From Bacteroidia bacterium (lineage in GTDB: Bacteria > Bacteroidota > Bacteroidia > Flavobacteriales > Flavobacteriaceae), in NCBI GenBank assembly GCA_030427585.1, contig JAUIBW010000019.1, positions 1-64,000 of the forward strand: 64,000 nt of DNA, in the 5' to 3' direction. Shown piece after piece: positions 20,805 through 31,634 of this stretch (the stretch's first letter is position 1; the number at the start of each line of letters is the position of its first letter). A program made the position numbers and the translations under genes. The notes below the pieces were generated by a model. That model was not told where the DNA came from and ran no database searches. It saw nothing but the letters and a program-made list of their open reading frames with translations.

Positions 20805-22592
20805 TTAATTTATAGCATCTCCTCTTAGAGTTCTGTATTTTTTTCGTGCTTCTACAAAATAAATACTATCAGCGTGATTAAAAATTACCTTTTCGTATAA
20901 TTCTTTAGCTTTTTCAGGTTCTCCCAGCTCATTTACATAGAGTTCGGCTAGCCAATAATAAGCATCATCAACAAGAATATCATCGTTATAAAATTCTATA
21001 ATTTTTAGATAGTTGATTTTAGCCTTTTCGAATTGCTTTTCTTTTTCAAATAGTTTTGCCTGGCGTAAAAAAGCTTCATCCTCAATTTTTTCACCTTTAT
21101 GTTGAGTTAAGATAATTTCATACATCGCAATTGCATCCTGATTTTTATTCTGAAAAGCTAATAGATCAGCTTTTGCAAAAATCTTTAAAGCGGTTTGAGT
21201 AGAGTCTTCTAGAGAATTATCACTAATAATTAGACTTAACTCCATAGCATCATTAGCAATTAATTGAGAGGTAGAAGATTTTAATACATCAAGCTGCGTT
21301 TGTGCCCAGACAAAATCCCCTTTATAATAGCTGGTTTTTGCAACTTTAAACCTGGCATCTTGTGCTAGGAAATTGTTTTTTAAAGCATTTTGCACCTGGG
21401 TATAATAAATCAATGCTTGATTAAATTTTTGATCCAATACCAGAATGTCTGCAATTTTCATTTTTATTCTGGAAGATTGAAACCTGGATAGAGGTTCTCT
21501 ATCCAGTATATCTTTTAAAAACCGAATAGCTTCCTGTTTTTTATCCTGGTTAAATGCTAAAAAATGTGAATAATCAATTTGTAATCCTATAGTTTCTCTT
21601 CCTTTTCCATATTCCTCAAACACGGTGTTATACTGTTCTATAATAGTTTTATACTCTTTTTTGGAAGCATTGTCTACTTTTGCTTTCAGGATAATTTTAT
21701 GAGCAGTAAGCTTCATATCTTTTGAAGCAGGTGTTTCTAGAATATAATTTAGAATTTCTACCGCAGATTTAATGTCTTTTTCAGCAATAGCAATTCTAGC
21801 TAGGTCTATAATACCCTCTGGACTTTCCTGTTTACGTTTATATATTGCTTTTTCCTGTATAAATGCTTTTTTAAATTCCTTTTGTTGTACAAAAAGCCAG
21901 CTTAGCATTTCATTGTATAAAATATCGGGATTCTGCTGAAGTTTTTTAATCAATAATTTTCTAAATATAACATTTGCCTCACTTGTTGGATTATCTGTTA
22001 TGTAGTCACTAAAATTTCTTTGTACAATATTTATATAATTAGGTTGTAATCGCAACAATGCCAAATAGCTATCGAACATTTTTTCGAGTTTTCCCTGTTC
22101 TCCATAAATTTTGGCTAGTTGTATATTAAAATTTGCCCTGGGATTATTCGTCATCCCTTTTTCATAAATTAAAGCCGCTTCATCTAATAGACTATATTTT
22201 TCAAAAGTTTGAGCAAGAGAATAGGCATGATTCGCACTATTGTTATCATAAGTATCTATAGCCTTGTTGTAGTACGTGTGAGCTAGCTCTGTTTTACCTT
22301 GCAGATCATAATGATGCCCTAATTCGACAAGAATTTGGGCATTATTTGGAGCTTTTTCAATTCTCTTTTTTAGAATACCCTCAGCTTTATCAAATTGCTC
22401 TAATTGTTGGTGAGATTCTACTAAACCTAATAAATAATTAATTCGGTTTGGATTTTTGGTATATAATTTTTGATAGATAGAAAGTGCTTTTTCGTATTGT
22501 CCCTGTTGAATATAATTTTTTGCTAACTGCTCCGACTGCGCAATCGTCGAAAAAGTAAAGAACAAGGCAATATAGAAAAAGATAAAGCGCAT
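20805..22592 (-). CDS. Tetratricopeptide repeat protein
   Basis: Signal peptide plus multiple TPRs. Confidence 0.85.
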   Translation of the reverse strand: MRFIFFYIALFFTFSTIAQSEQLAKNYIQQGQYEKALSIYQKLYTKNPNRINYLLGLVESHQQLEQFDKAEGILKKRIEKAPNNAQILVELGHHYDLQGKTELAHTYYNKAIDTYDNNSANHAYSLAQTFEKYSLLDEAALIYEKGMTNNPRANFNIQLAKIYGEQGKLEKMFDSYLALLRLQPNYINIVQRNFSDYITDNPTSEANVIFRKLLIKKLQQNPDILYNEMLSWLFVQQKEFKKAFIQEKAIYKRKQESPEGIIDLARIAIAEKDIKSAVEILNYILETPASKDMKLTAHKIILKAKVDNASKKEYKTIIEQYNTVFEEYGKGRETIGLQIDYSHFLAFNQDKKQEAIRFLKDILDREPLSRFQSSRIKMKIADILVLDQKFNQALIYYTQVQNALKNNFLAQDARFKVAKTSYYKGDFVWAQTQLDVLKSSTSQLIANDAMELSLIISDNSLEDSTQTALKIFAKADLLAFQNKNQDAIAMYEIILTQHKGEKIEDEAFLRQAKLFEKEKQFEKAKINYLKIIEFYNDDILVDDAYYWLAELYVNELGEPEKAKELYEKVIFNHADSIYFVEARKKYRTLRGDAIN

Positions 22593-22745
22593 TTTGCAAG
22601 TTTTTTTGTAAAGATAGTAAATAAGTCAGTGAGTGAATGGGTTTTGAGTATATGAAAAAGTTAATATCTATACCTTAAACTACCATATATTAAAATTTTA
22701 TTCCTCACTCAACCCTCAAATACTAATCGACTCACTTGCTAAATA

Positions 22746-24017
22746 CTATTTAATATATTCAAATCCACAGTAAGGAACCAGTACTTCGGGGATTTTGATA
22801 CCATTTGGAGTTTGGTAATTTTCTAATATACCGGCAAGCACTCTAGGTAATGCCAACGAACTTCCGTTAAGCGTATGTGCCAACTGATTTTTACCATTTG
22901 CATCTTTATATCTTAGTTTTAAGCGATTAGCTTGATAAGATTCAAAATTAGATACAGAACTAATCTCTAACCAGCGATCCTGTGCTGTCGAGAAAACTTC
23001 AAAATCAAATGTTAGTGCAGAAGTAAACCCAATATCTCCACCACAAAGGCGTAGTATACGATACGGTAATTGTAAATCGTTAAGAATCCCTTTTATATGA
23101 TCTACCATTCCATCAAGTGCCTTATATGAGTTTTCAGGAGTTTCGATACGTACAATTTCTACTTTATCAAATTGATGCAATCGATTTAATCCACGTACAT
23201 GTGCACCATAAGAACCTGCTTCACGTCTAAAACATGGAGTATATCCCGTACAGCAAATAGGAAGATCATTTTCTTGTAATAGTTCATCTCTAAACATATT
23301 GGTCACAGGAACCTCTGCAGTAGGAATAAGATATAAATCATCACCGGTTACATGATACATTTGTCCCTCTTTATCTGGTAATTGCCCGGTACCATATCCC
23401 GATGCTTCATTAACAAGATGAGGTACCTGAAACTCTTTATACCCGGCATCAGTATTTTTATCCAAAAAATAACTGATTAAAGCACGTTGTAATCGAGCAC
23501 CTTTTCCTTTATATACAGGAAAACCAGCTCCGGTAATTTTTACACCCAATTCAAAATCAATAATATCGTATTTTTTGGCAAGCTCCCAATGAGGTAATGC
23601 ACCTTCTTCTAAAACAGGAATATCACCTTCACGATAAACTTCTTCATTATCTTCATCACTTTGACCATTAGGGACAGAATCATGAGGAATATTTGGGATT
23701 GTATATAACAATTGTATTAATTTCTCCTGGATATCGGTAAGTTCTGTTGATAATTGTTTAGAACTTTCTTTAAGTTGTGCAGTTTTCTCTTTTAGCAGGT
23801 TTGCTTTTTGCTGTTCACCATTTTTAAACAATAATCCTATTTCTTTAGAGAATTTATTAGAGTCTGCTAGCGTATTGTCTAATTTAGCTTGTGTGGCACG
23901 TCGACTTTCATCCAAGCCAATAATTTTTTCTAAAACAGCAGCCGCGTCAAAATTTCTTTTTGTCAAAGCTTTTATATACGCTGCTTTGTTTGCTATGATG
24001 TTTTGTACTACTAACAT
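22746..24017 (-). CDS. serS: Seryl-tRNA synthetase
   Basis: TGYTPCFRREAGSYGAHVRGLNRLHQFDKVEIVRI; LNGSSLALPRVLAGILENYQ. Confidence 0.97.
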   Translation of the reverse strand: MLVVQNIIANKAAYIKALTKRNFDAAAVLEKIIGLDESRRATQAKLDNTLADSNKFSKEIGLLFKNGEQQKANLLKEKTAQLKESSKQLSTELTDIQEKLIQLLYTIPNIPHDSVPNGQSDEDNEEVYREGDIPVLEEGALPHWELAKKYDIIDFELGVKITGAGFPVYKGKGARLQRALISYFLDKNTDAGYKEFQVPHLVNEASGYGTGQLPDKEGQMYHVTGDDLYLIPTAEVPVTNMFRDELLQENDLPICCTGYTPCFRREAGSYGAHVRGLNRLHQFDKVEIVRIETPENSYKALDGMVDHIKGILNDLQLPYRILRLCGGDIGFTSALTFDFEVFSTAQDRWLEISSVSNFESYQANRLKLRYKDANGKNQLAHTLNGSSLALPRVLAGILENYQTPNGIKIPEVLVPYCGFEYIK

Positions 24018-24230
24018 GATATCTTTTTTTGGCGATTTCCGGGCTATTCGCTATATCTTTTTCTTAATCACTCTATGTTTATTCAAGAGTCCTAATGATT
24101 AAGAAAAAGGATGCCACTACTATCCCTATCGCAATGAAGGTGCAAATTTAAAGAAAAGTGAGGGTTTAGGTTATAGTTCTATAAATGAATTTTAAGAAAT
24201 TTATTTAAACCTATTTGCAGATATAAAAGT

Positions 24231-26129
24231 TTATGCAACCGGTACTTCTATATTGATTACCGTACCTCTTTGAATTACAGAGTCTATGAACATATTTCCT
24301 GATAAAGTATTTAAACGGCTTTTTATATTTTTAAATCCAATTCCATCCACTGCTTTTCCGCTCTCGAAGCCTATTCCATCATCTTCAAAAAGTAACTGTA
24401 TCGAATCATCATGGTGATTAAGATAGATATCGATATTTTTAGCTTTAGCATGTTTAAGACAATTAGTTAATAGTTCTTGTATGATTTTAAATAATTCTTC
24501 TGTAAGTGTCGGACTAATTTGGTTGATCTGATTTTTTGGATATGGATGAAATGATATTTGTTGCCCGCTACCGTTGATCACATTGTTTATATATTCTTTT
24601 ATTAAAGAAGTAATCGGATTTTTTTGAAACTTTTTGGGAATAAGGTTATGAGAAAAATCTCTTACCTGATTGTAAGTTTCATCAACCTGTTTAATAATAC
24701 TAGCTTCTTGATCATCGGTTTTATCCGAGTTAGAAAGTTGCAATTTTATACTTGCCAGATTACCACCAACACTATCATGTAGTTCTCGTGCCAGACGCTG
24801 TCTTTCTTTATCTTGACCTTCCATTGTAGCTTTGATCAGATTTAATTCCTGATCTTTCATCAATCCATATACTTTTTGAGTATTTACCTCTTCCTGGGAT
24901 TTGTTGAGGGCTATTTGAGTCTTTAATTTCTGAAAATACATAAATAGCAGGCCAACTACTGGTAAGAGTACAGCGAGAAAACCGATTAAAAATGCTTTTT
25001 TGATAGTTCGTTGTCTTTCAAGCTCACTTTCTTTTAATAGACGTTCTTCTTTAAGCGATAAGATTTCCTTTTCCTTTTGCAGCGTTTGATATTTAACCTC
25101 TAGTTCTTTTACAATTTTTTTGTTTTGTTTTGTTGTAATTCGATTAGAAATATCTACATATTGGGTCATTAATGCATATGCATTTTTATAATTTCCACGA
25201 GTAGCATAAAGGTTTTTTAGCATCTCGATTACTCTTTTTTGTAACTCTAACCTATTCCATTGCACAGCATTTACATATGCAGAGTTTAATATCATCTCTG
25301 CCGAATCATAATCTTCTAATTTGTAATATACCCGGCCTATTTGATATACTGCTTCTATATATAAGTCATAGAAATGGTTTTCTTGAGCTTGTTCTTTTGC
25401 AAGCATAAAGTACTCTATTGCTTTGATGGTTCGATCACTAAAAAGCTCGAGTCGCCCAAGTTTTAATCGAACTTCTACTGATGTTTTATTTGGAGTATCA
25501 GGAAGATCTTCTAAAACAGAAAAATAATATGATTTTGCCTTTTCAGCATTGTTTTTATAAAAATAAATATCTCCCAAAAACTTTCCCGCCAGTATTATAG
25601 TTTCTTTATTCTCGGATTCGGCAATGCAAGATTCAAAAATGGGGAGTGCTAGTTCATATTTTTTTTGCTCCAGATATACAATGCCCAATCCAAGTTGATG
25701 TTTGTAATGCATGGTTTGCATTTCGGGAACAGGAGAATTAGTAATACCCTCGATAAAGTGCCTCATCGCAGCATCATAGAGCCCGTTTTTAAGTTTTCCG
25801 TGTCCGATAATATGGTTTGCTATAGAAAGATATAATGGTTTATTGGGGATGTTTTCTTTTAACGCTGTTGTTTTTAAAAGATCCCCATAATATGTTATAG
25901 AATCAGTATTGCCTGCCTGCAGATGTATTTGAGCTATTTTTTCGATAAGTTGTAGGTACGTGGTAACATCGGGGCTATTTTTAAGCTGGCGATATAGTTG
26001 TGCATCTACGGTATTAGGTATAATACCAAAAAAAGTATAACCAGTATTTTTCTCGTTTTTTTGACCATGTGCAGAAAAGAAAAACAACAGAAGGATACTA
26101 CAAATTCCCTTTATTAGATATGAATGCAT
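24231..26129 (-). CDS. TPR sensor histidine kinase (HisKA_3 type)
   Basis: TPRs, TM, RQRLARELHDSVGGNLASIKLQL, HATPase DDGIGFESG. Confidence 0.88.
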   Translation of the reverse strand: MHSYLIKGICSILLLFFFSAHGQKNEKNTGYTFFGIIPNTVDAQLYRQLKNSPDVTTYLQLIEKIAQIHLQAGNTDSITYYGDLLKTTALKENIPNKPLYLSIANHIIGHGKLKNGLYDAAMRHFIEGITNSPVPEMQTMHYKHQLGLGIVYLEQKKYELALPIFESCIAESENKETIILAGKFLGDIYFYKNNAEKAKSYYFSVLEDLPDTPNKTSVEVRLKLGRLELFSDRTIKAIEYFMLAKEQAQENHFYDLYIEAVYQIGRVYYKLEDYDSAEMILNSAYVNAVQWNRLELQKRVIEMLKNLYATRGNYKNAYALMTQYVDISNRITTKQNKKIVKELEVKYQTLQKEKEILSLKEERLLKESELERQRTIKKAFLIGFLAVLLPVVGLLFMYFQKLKTQIALNKSQEEVNTQKVYGLMKDQELNLIKATMEGQDKERQRLARELHDSVGGNLASIKLQLSNSDKTDDQEASIIKQVDETYNQVRDFSHNLIPKKFQKNPITSLIKEYINNVINGSGQQISFHPYPKNQINQISPTLTEELFKIIQELLTNCLKHAKAKNIDIYLNHHDDSIQLLFEDDGIGFESGKAVDGIGFKNIKSRLNTLSGNMFIDSVIQRGTVINIEVPVA

Positions 26130-26343
26130 TGTAATGATTTTTGTAAATCCAAAATTTAGCTATATAAATTATAATGTATAATCTCGGATCAAAACCGTAT
26201 TTCCTTGATTTTAAACTATGCAAAACTACACAAGGTTTCACAATGAAGTGCTATTGGGGTCAAAAAATAACTTAATTTTAGCTTGCTTTATTTAAAAAAA
26301 GAGTGTTTTAGCCTTTTTTGAGGGATATAATTACAAGACTATT

Positions 26344-27669
26344 TTATTCTTTTTCTTCATATTTGAGAATCCACGGATTTGTAGTAAAATAATTCCATGA
26401 AGCACCGGCCAGATCAACTTTTGGATCGATAAGTGTTTGGTATTTTTTTCCATTAATAGATACTTTACTATGCACATAGATAGCAATATCTTTTTCTTTT
26501 GCGGCATATTCGGCCTTGAGTCTTTGCGCAAATTGCCACATAGCATCTGGTTTTGATGATACTAATCGCAATTGTTTTTTAGAGAGGTAATCGTTTTTAT
26601 TAATTAATTTTTGTAGTGCCTTAGGATCATTTTTATCTACAACATAGAAATTGGTAGTACCATATCGACCTCTTAACATCATACGCCAACTCATTCTATG
26701 ACCTTCTTCTGTCCATAATACATCTCCAGGGATAATCCAGTGACGAATAGGAAGTAGGATTTGTATGACAAACCAGACTGTTAGTACAGGGAGTAAAAAT
26801 TTACGATATGAAGGTATAATTACTTCTTTAGCATTATAAAATTCCTTTTTTCTCATAAATAAATGATGTATTCGTTCTCTTGAAAAGAAAAAGACGGTAA
26901 ATGCTAATGATAAATATGGAAATATACCGATTTGAAAAACAATAGAATTAAAAAGATGAAAAAATACACTAAAACAAAAAGCCGCAAGTCGAGTTTTTCT
27001 CCATAGTAGTAAAGGTATAATTAGTAAGTCGAATAAAATGCCATAATAGGCAATAAAAACATGTGTCCAATGTTTCTGAAGAATATTTCCTACAATAGGA
27101 TAATTTGCTTTACCTGCCATAAGGTTTTTGGCAACGGTAAAATCTAACCAATCTGGATATAGTTTAGCTACTGAAGCATAGGTGTATACAATCCAGAGTT
27201 GAGCAATAATCACTAATATGCACCATCTAGGTATGGCAATTTTTTTAAGTGATGGATTCTGTTTTACATCTACCGAGAAATAATTTCCTGCGGGTAAAGT
27301 ACACATTATTAGGCAAAGTAGTAATAAGAGATAGTAGTGATTGTTATAGGATGCTTTTTGCATAAAATAGACTCCTGCCCATAATATGGTATACCCAATC
27401 ATACTCCATCTGTATTTAAAACCAATCATTACTAAAAGACCAAAAATCCCCATTATGGCAAAATAAAAGTACATGCCATTACCAGGTAAAGGTTGTAAAA
27501 AATCTAAACCAATAAAATTAAAGGTAAACTTAGGTTCGACTAGGGTACGGGTAACCCAGCCTGTAAAAATAGCCCCGATAGCTTCTGCAGCAATTAGAAA
27601 TCCAAAAAAAACTCGAAATACAATAAGAGAACTATTATCTACTTGAGTGAATAGCCAACGATTGATCAT
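26344..27669 (-). CDS. HTTM-domain membrane protein (vitamin K gamma-carboxylase-related)
   Basis: SSLIVFRVFFGFLIAAEAIG..EGHRMSWRMMLRGRYG. Confidence 0.75.
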   Translation of the reverse strand: MINRWLFTQVDNSSLIVFRVFFGFLIAAEAIGAIFTGWVTRTLVEPKFTFNFIGLDFLQPLPGNGMYFYFAIMGIFGLLVMIGFKYRWSMIGYTILWAGVYFMQKASYNNHYYLLLLLCLIMCTLPAGNYFSVDVKQNPSLKKIAIPRWCILVIIAQLWIVYTYASVAKLYPDWLDFTVAKNLMAGKANYPIVGNILQKHWTHVFIAYYGILFDLLIIPLLLWRKTRLAAFCFSVFFHLFNSIVFQIGIFPYLSLAFTVFFFSRERIHHLFMRKKEFYNAKEVIIPSYRKFLLPVLTVWFVIQILLPIRHWIIPGDVLWTEEGHRMSWRMMLRGRYGTTNFYVVDKNDPKALQKLINKNDYLSKKQLRLVSSKPDAMWQFAQRLKAEYAAKEKDIAIYVHSKVSINGKKYQTLIDPKVDLAGASWNYFTTNPWILKYEEKE

Positions 27670-28598
27670 ACCAAAGAATTTATAAAATCACGAGAGAAAT
27701 CTTCATCTTGTTGCATAGCATCTTGTAATTGCTGCAGAGAATCAAATTTTTTCTCATCCCGAATACGTTTTATCATTTCGATCTGAATCCTTTTGTTATA
27801 TAAATTAAAAGAAGTGTCAAAGAAATGAGTTTCTATCGTTTGTTTGGTGCCATTTACTGTAGGGTTTGTACCGATATTCATCATCCCAAAATAGGTTTTG
27901 CTATCAATAAATGATTTTACAATATAAACTCCGTTTTTTGGGATTAATTTGTAATCTTCTTCGATATGTAAATTAGCGGTCGGATAGTTAAGTTTACGCC
28001 CTAATCTCTTTCCTTTTACTACCTTACCTGTTAGCATAAAGCAATATCCCAGATATGCATTTGCTTTGGTAATATTTCCATCGAATAATGCTTTTCTAAT
28101 TTTAGTAGAACTTACGGCAACATCATCAAGATCCTGCTTAGAAATTTCTTCTACAGTAAAATCATTTTGTATCCCATAAGAAGCAAGATCTGTAATATTA
28201 GAATTACGATTACGCCCAAACCGATGATCATATCCTATGATAACATGCTTTGCTTTAAGACAATCAATAAGCATCTGCTGTACATATTCTCCTGCGCTTA
28301 GACGAGAGAATTCTTTGGTAAATGGATGAATAACCAGGTTGTCTAATCCCGTTTTTTCTAATATCTGTATGCGCTCATCAATAGTATTGATAAGCTTGAT
28401 ATCAGAATCTTGTTGTAATACCATTCTGGGATGAGGAAAGAATGTAAGAATAACCGACTCCAGATTATTTTTTCTGGCACTTTCTACGAGACGTTCTATT
28501 ATTTTTTTGTGACCAATATGTACACCATCAAAAGTACCTATAGTAACTACAGAATGGGTTTGGCTATCGTATGTTTTTGCATTTGTATAACGTTTCAT
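27666..28598 (-). CDS. ribF: Bifunctional riboflavin kinase/FAD synthetase
   Basis: VVTIGTFDGVHIGHKKII..GYDHRFGRNR..GKRLGRKLNYPTANL. Confidence 0.93.
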   Translation of the reverse strand: MKRYTNAKTYDSQTHSVVTIGTFDGVHIGHKKIIERLVESARKNNLESVILTFFPHPRMVLQQDSDIKLINTIDERIQILEKTGLDNLVIHPFTKEFSRLSAGEYVQQMLIDCLKAKHVIIGYDHRFGRNRNSNITDLASYGIQNDFTVEEISKQDLDDVAVSSTKIRKALFDGNITKANAYLGYCFMLTGKVVKGKRLGRKLNYPTANLHIEEDYKLIPKNGVYIVKSFIDSKTYFGMMNIGTNPTVNGTKQTIETHFFDTSFNLYNKRIQIEMIKRIRDEKKFDSLQQLQDAMQQDEDFSRDFINSLV

Positions 28599-28763
28599 CT
28601 GTTTATTTTTGATTTGATTTCAACTGTCAGATAGAATTCGTTAATGAATAATATAGCCTGTCTATTGCCAAGTAGATAAGCATTGATATGATTGTTATGG
28701 CTCATTTCGAGAAGTAAGAATTTAAGCAGTTGTAAAAATAAAAAATAGTTCTGAGACATTTCT

Positions 28764-29390
28764 TTATTTTCCGTTAAAGGTATTCATTGTATTTGATGTT
28801 CCTGCTGTAGCAAAAGATTTGATCAAAGCGATTCCTTTTTCTAATCGTTCTGGTATAGCAGATTCTTCTTCTGGACTCCACTCTCCGAGTACATAATCAA
28901 TTTGCCTGCCTTTACCAAATTCATTACCAACTCCAAATCTAAATCTGCAATATTTAGAAGTTTGTAATTGTGCTTCGATATCTTTAAGTCCATTATGACC
29001 TCCGGCGCTACCTTTGGATTTAAGTCGAATAGTGCCAAAAGAAAGATTAATATCATCGGTAACAATCAAAAGATTTTCTAAAGGTATTTTTTCTTTCTCC
29101 AGCCAATATCGAACCGCTTTTCCACTAAGGTTCATATAGGTATTAGGTTTGAGAAGTATAATGGTTCTCCCTTTGTGTTTGTATGTAGTAAGATCACCTA
29201 GTTTTTTGGTCTCAAAAACGAGATTTTCTTCTATGGCCAAAGCATCGAGGATTTTAAAACCAATATTATGACGAGTATTGTGGTATTTTGGGCCAATATT
29301 ACCTAGACCGACAACAAGAAATTTTTTCATGAGATCTTCTTGAGTTTCATGGGGTTGTTTAGAAAATAATTTTTTAATTACCAAAAACAT
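28764..29390 (-). CDS. pth: Peptidyl-tRNA hydrolase
   Basis: MKKFLVVGLGNIGPKYHNTRHNIGF..KPNTYMNLSGKAV..GSAGGHNGLK; true start likely near 29330. Confidence 0.93.
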   Translation of the reverse strand: MFLVIKKLFSKQPHETQEDLMKKFLVVGLGNIGPKYHNTRHNIGFKILDALAIEENLVFETKKLGDLTTYKHKGRTIILLKPNTYMNLSGKAVRYWLEKEKIPLENLLIVTDDINLSFGTIRLKSKGSAGGHNGLKDIEAQLQTSKYCRFRFGVGNEFGKGRQIDYVLGEWSPEEESAIPERLEKGIALIKSFATAGTSNTMNTFNGK

Positions 29391-29420
29391 GTGGTTTTTA
29401 TTTGCGTTATGGATAGGAGC

Positions 29421-29464
29421 GGAATCCTTTTTTACTGCCCTGGGCTAAGCAAAAAAGATACAGC
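29421..29464 (-). other. Conserved-looking hairpin element upstream of pth
   Basis: Minus strand CTTTTTTgcttaGCCCaGGGCagtAAAAAAG followed by GGATTCCGCTCCTATCCATAACGC. Confidence 0.4.
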
Positions 29465-29521
29465 ATATTGCCTAGTCTCTACGCCGAAGTGAGAGTACAC
29501 TCCAAAAATTTTCATAAAAAT

Positions 29522-29555
29522 AAAAAAAGCATTCTGAATTCAATTCAGAATGCTT
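29522..29555 (-). terminator. Rho-independent terminator downstream of rplY
   Basis: AAGCATTCTGAATTcAATTCAGAATGCTT with T7 on minus strand. Confidence 0.85.
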
Positions 29556-29580
29556 CTATTATTATATAAAACTATAAAGA

Positions 29581-30207
29581 TTACGCTTCAGCTGCAGGAG
29601 CTTCTGCGCCTTCGGTTGCACCTTCAGTTTCTTCTTCTTCTTCGTCATCCTCCTCAACCGCTGTACGAGATGTTTTAACCATACAAATAACGGTATTATC
29701 TGGATGTAGGATAGTAAAATCATCACTTGCTACATCGGTAACATACAATTTGTTTCCGATTTTTAGGTTTGTGATATCTCCTTCGATTACGTCTGGTAAT
29801 TTAGCCGCAAAACCTCTTACTTTAATACGTCTTAAGTTAAAACGTAACACACCACCATTACGAACTCCTCTAGAGTTTCCGACAGTTTTAAAAGGAAGTT
29901 CTACTGTGATTGGTTTATCGTCAAAAATTTCGATAAAATCAATGTGTAAAATTTTATCGGTTACAGGGTGAAATTGGATATCCTGTAGGATAGCATTTAT
30001 TTTTGTACCATTATCCAACGCTATTACCACGGTATGAACGTCTGGAGTATACACTAAGTTTTTGAAAGCAATTTCTGGCGCTGCAAAGTGTACAATAGTG
30101 TCTCCACCATAAATAACACAAGGTACCTGTCCAGCATTACGTAAGGCTTTTGTCGCTTTCTTGCCTACGCTTTCTCTTTGAGATGCATTGATTGTTAATG
30201 ATTTCAT
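29581..30207 (-). CDS. rplY: 50S ribosomal protein L25/Ctc
   Basis: [35 protein letters not shown]; acidic tail. Confidence 0.93.
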   Translation of the reverse strand: MKSLTINASQRESVGKKATKALRNAGQVPCVIYGGDTIVHFAAPEIAFKNLVYTPDVHTVVIALDNGTKINAILQDIQFHPVTDKILHIDFIEIFDDKPITVELPFKTVGNSRGVRNGGVLRFNLRRIKVRGFAAKLPDVIEGDITNLKIGNKLYVTDVASDDFTILHPDNTVICMVKTSRTAVEEDDEEEEETEGATEGAEAPAAEA

Positions 30208-30230
30208 TTTAAAAATTTATTAATTATTAT

Positions 30231-31172
30231 TTACATTATAAAGTTAGAACTGATCGACTGATTGTTATGAACTCGGTTCATCACATCTGCAAATAGATTT
30301 GCACAGCTTACAACTCTGATTTTATTGCTTTTTTGTTTTAGAGGAATAGAATCGGTTACAATTAATTCTTCTAGTTTCGAGTTTTCTAATCGCTCATAGG
30401 CGTTACCCGAAAGTATAGGATGGGTACAAATGGCTCTAACACTTTTTGCACCTCTCTCTATCATTAAATCTGCTGCTTTGGTTAATGTTCCAGCAGTATC
30501 TACCATATCATCAACTAGTACTACATTTTTTCCGGTAACATCTCCAATGAGTTCCATATGTGAAATTACATTGGCTTTTGCTCTTTGTTTATAGCATATC
30601 ACTACATCACTCCTTAATGCTTTAGAATAAGCATAAGCTCTCTTTGATCCTCCCATATCTGGCGAAGCAATCGTAAGGTTATCCAGATTTAACGACTGTA
30701 AGTAAGGTAAGAAGATAGTAGATGCAAAAAGGTGATCTACTGGCTTTTCAAAGAATCCCTGAATTTGATCTGCATGTAAATCCATCGTGATGATTCTTGT
30801 AGCTCCTGCTGTTTCCAACATCTTTGCAATTAACTTTGCAGCGATCGGAACTCTTGGTTTGTCTTTTCTGTCTTGGCGAGCCCATCCATAATATGGCATT
30901 ACTGCTGTAATATGTCTTGCAGAAGCTCTTTTCGCAGCATCAAGCATTAATAACATTTCCATAAGATGATCAGAATTTGGATGTGTTGATCCAATAATAA
31001 AAACTCTGGATCCTCTTACAGATTCTTCAAAAGAAGGCTGAAACTCACCATCACTATAGGTTGATGTAATAACATTACCTAGTTTAGCGCCATAGGCAGC
31101 TGCTATTTTTTCTGCAAGTTCGGTACTTTGACTACATGTAAAAAATTTTGCTTCTGTAACTGCGGTTGGCAT
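30231..31172 (-). CDS. prs: Ribose-phosphate pyrophosphokinase
   Basis: YSDGEFQPSFEESVRGSRVFIIGST..VVLVDDMVDTAGTL. Confidence 0.95.
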   Translation of the reverse strand: MPTAVTEAKFFTCSQSTELAEKIAAAYGAKLGNVITSTYSDGEFQPSFEESVRGSRVFIIGSTHPNSDHLMEMLLMLDAAKRASARHITAVMPYYGWARQDRKDKPRVPIAAKLIAKMLETAGATRIITMDLHADQIQGFFEKPVDHLFASTIFLPYLQSLNLDNLTIASPDMGGSKRAYAYSKALRSDVVICYKQRAKANVISHMELIGDVTGKNVVLVDDMVDTAGTLTKAADLMIERGAKSVRAICTHPILSGNAYERLENSKLEELIVTDSIPLKQKSNKIRVVSCANLFADVMNRVHNNQSISSNFIM

Positions 31173-31318
31173 AGGGTAAAATGTTGTATTGTAATGAGTT
31201 AAAACTTTTTTCTAAAAACAAGGTGCAAATTTAAAAATTTATTTTCACTCTAACCTTTATTTTGTTACTTATTTAATAGCTGGAAAAGAATATTTTGCTA
31301 ATTTTGCCATCCAAATAT

Positions 31319-31376
31319 GCTCGAGTGGTAGAATTGGTAGACACACTGGATTCAAAATCCAGATTTGAAATTTAAT
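31319..31376 (+). pseudogene. Truncated tRNA-Leu(CAA)-like copy lacking T-arm and 3' acceptor
   Basis: GCTCGAG..GGTAGAATTGGTAGAC..CTGGATTCAAAATCCAG then directly abuts the complete tRNA; no CTCGAGC 3' partner. Confidence 0.8.
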
Positions 31377-31458
31377 GCCTCGGTGGCGGAATTGGTAGAC
31401 GCGCCGGATTCAAAATCCGGTTCTGCAAGGAGTGTGGGTTCGATTCCCACCCGAGGTA
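31377..31458 (+). tRNA. tRNA-Leu (anticodon CAA)
   Basis: GCCTCGG/CCGAGGT acceptor, CCGGA-TTCAAAA-TCCGG anticodon arm, GGGTTCGATTCCC T-arm, long variable arm. Confidence 0.95.
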
Positions 31459-31462
31459 CTAG

Positions 31463-31493
31463 AAAAGCTTAGATGAAAATCTAGGCTTTTTTT
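31463..31493 (+). terminator. Terminator after tRNA-Leu
   Basis: AAAAGCttAGATgaaaATCTagGCTTTTTTT. Confidence 0.8.
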
Positions 31494-31634
31494 ATGCCCA
31501 GGTACAACATTTTGTTGTTTTCATGGTCGAACTTTTAATTACAATTAAATGACATTATTATCTAATTAGATGGGAAATTGAAATTTTAATAAATCCCATC
31601 TCTGTTTCAGTGATTTACTTTCATTTTCTATTAA

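Noticed and set aside
31319-31376. Functional second tRNA-Leu
   Set aside because: No T-arm and no 3' strand to pair with GCTCGAG; treated as a truncated copy.
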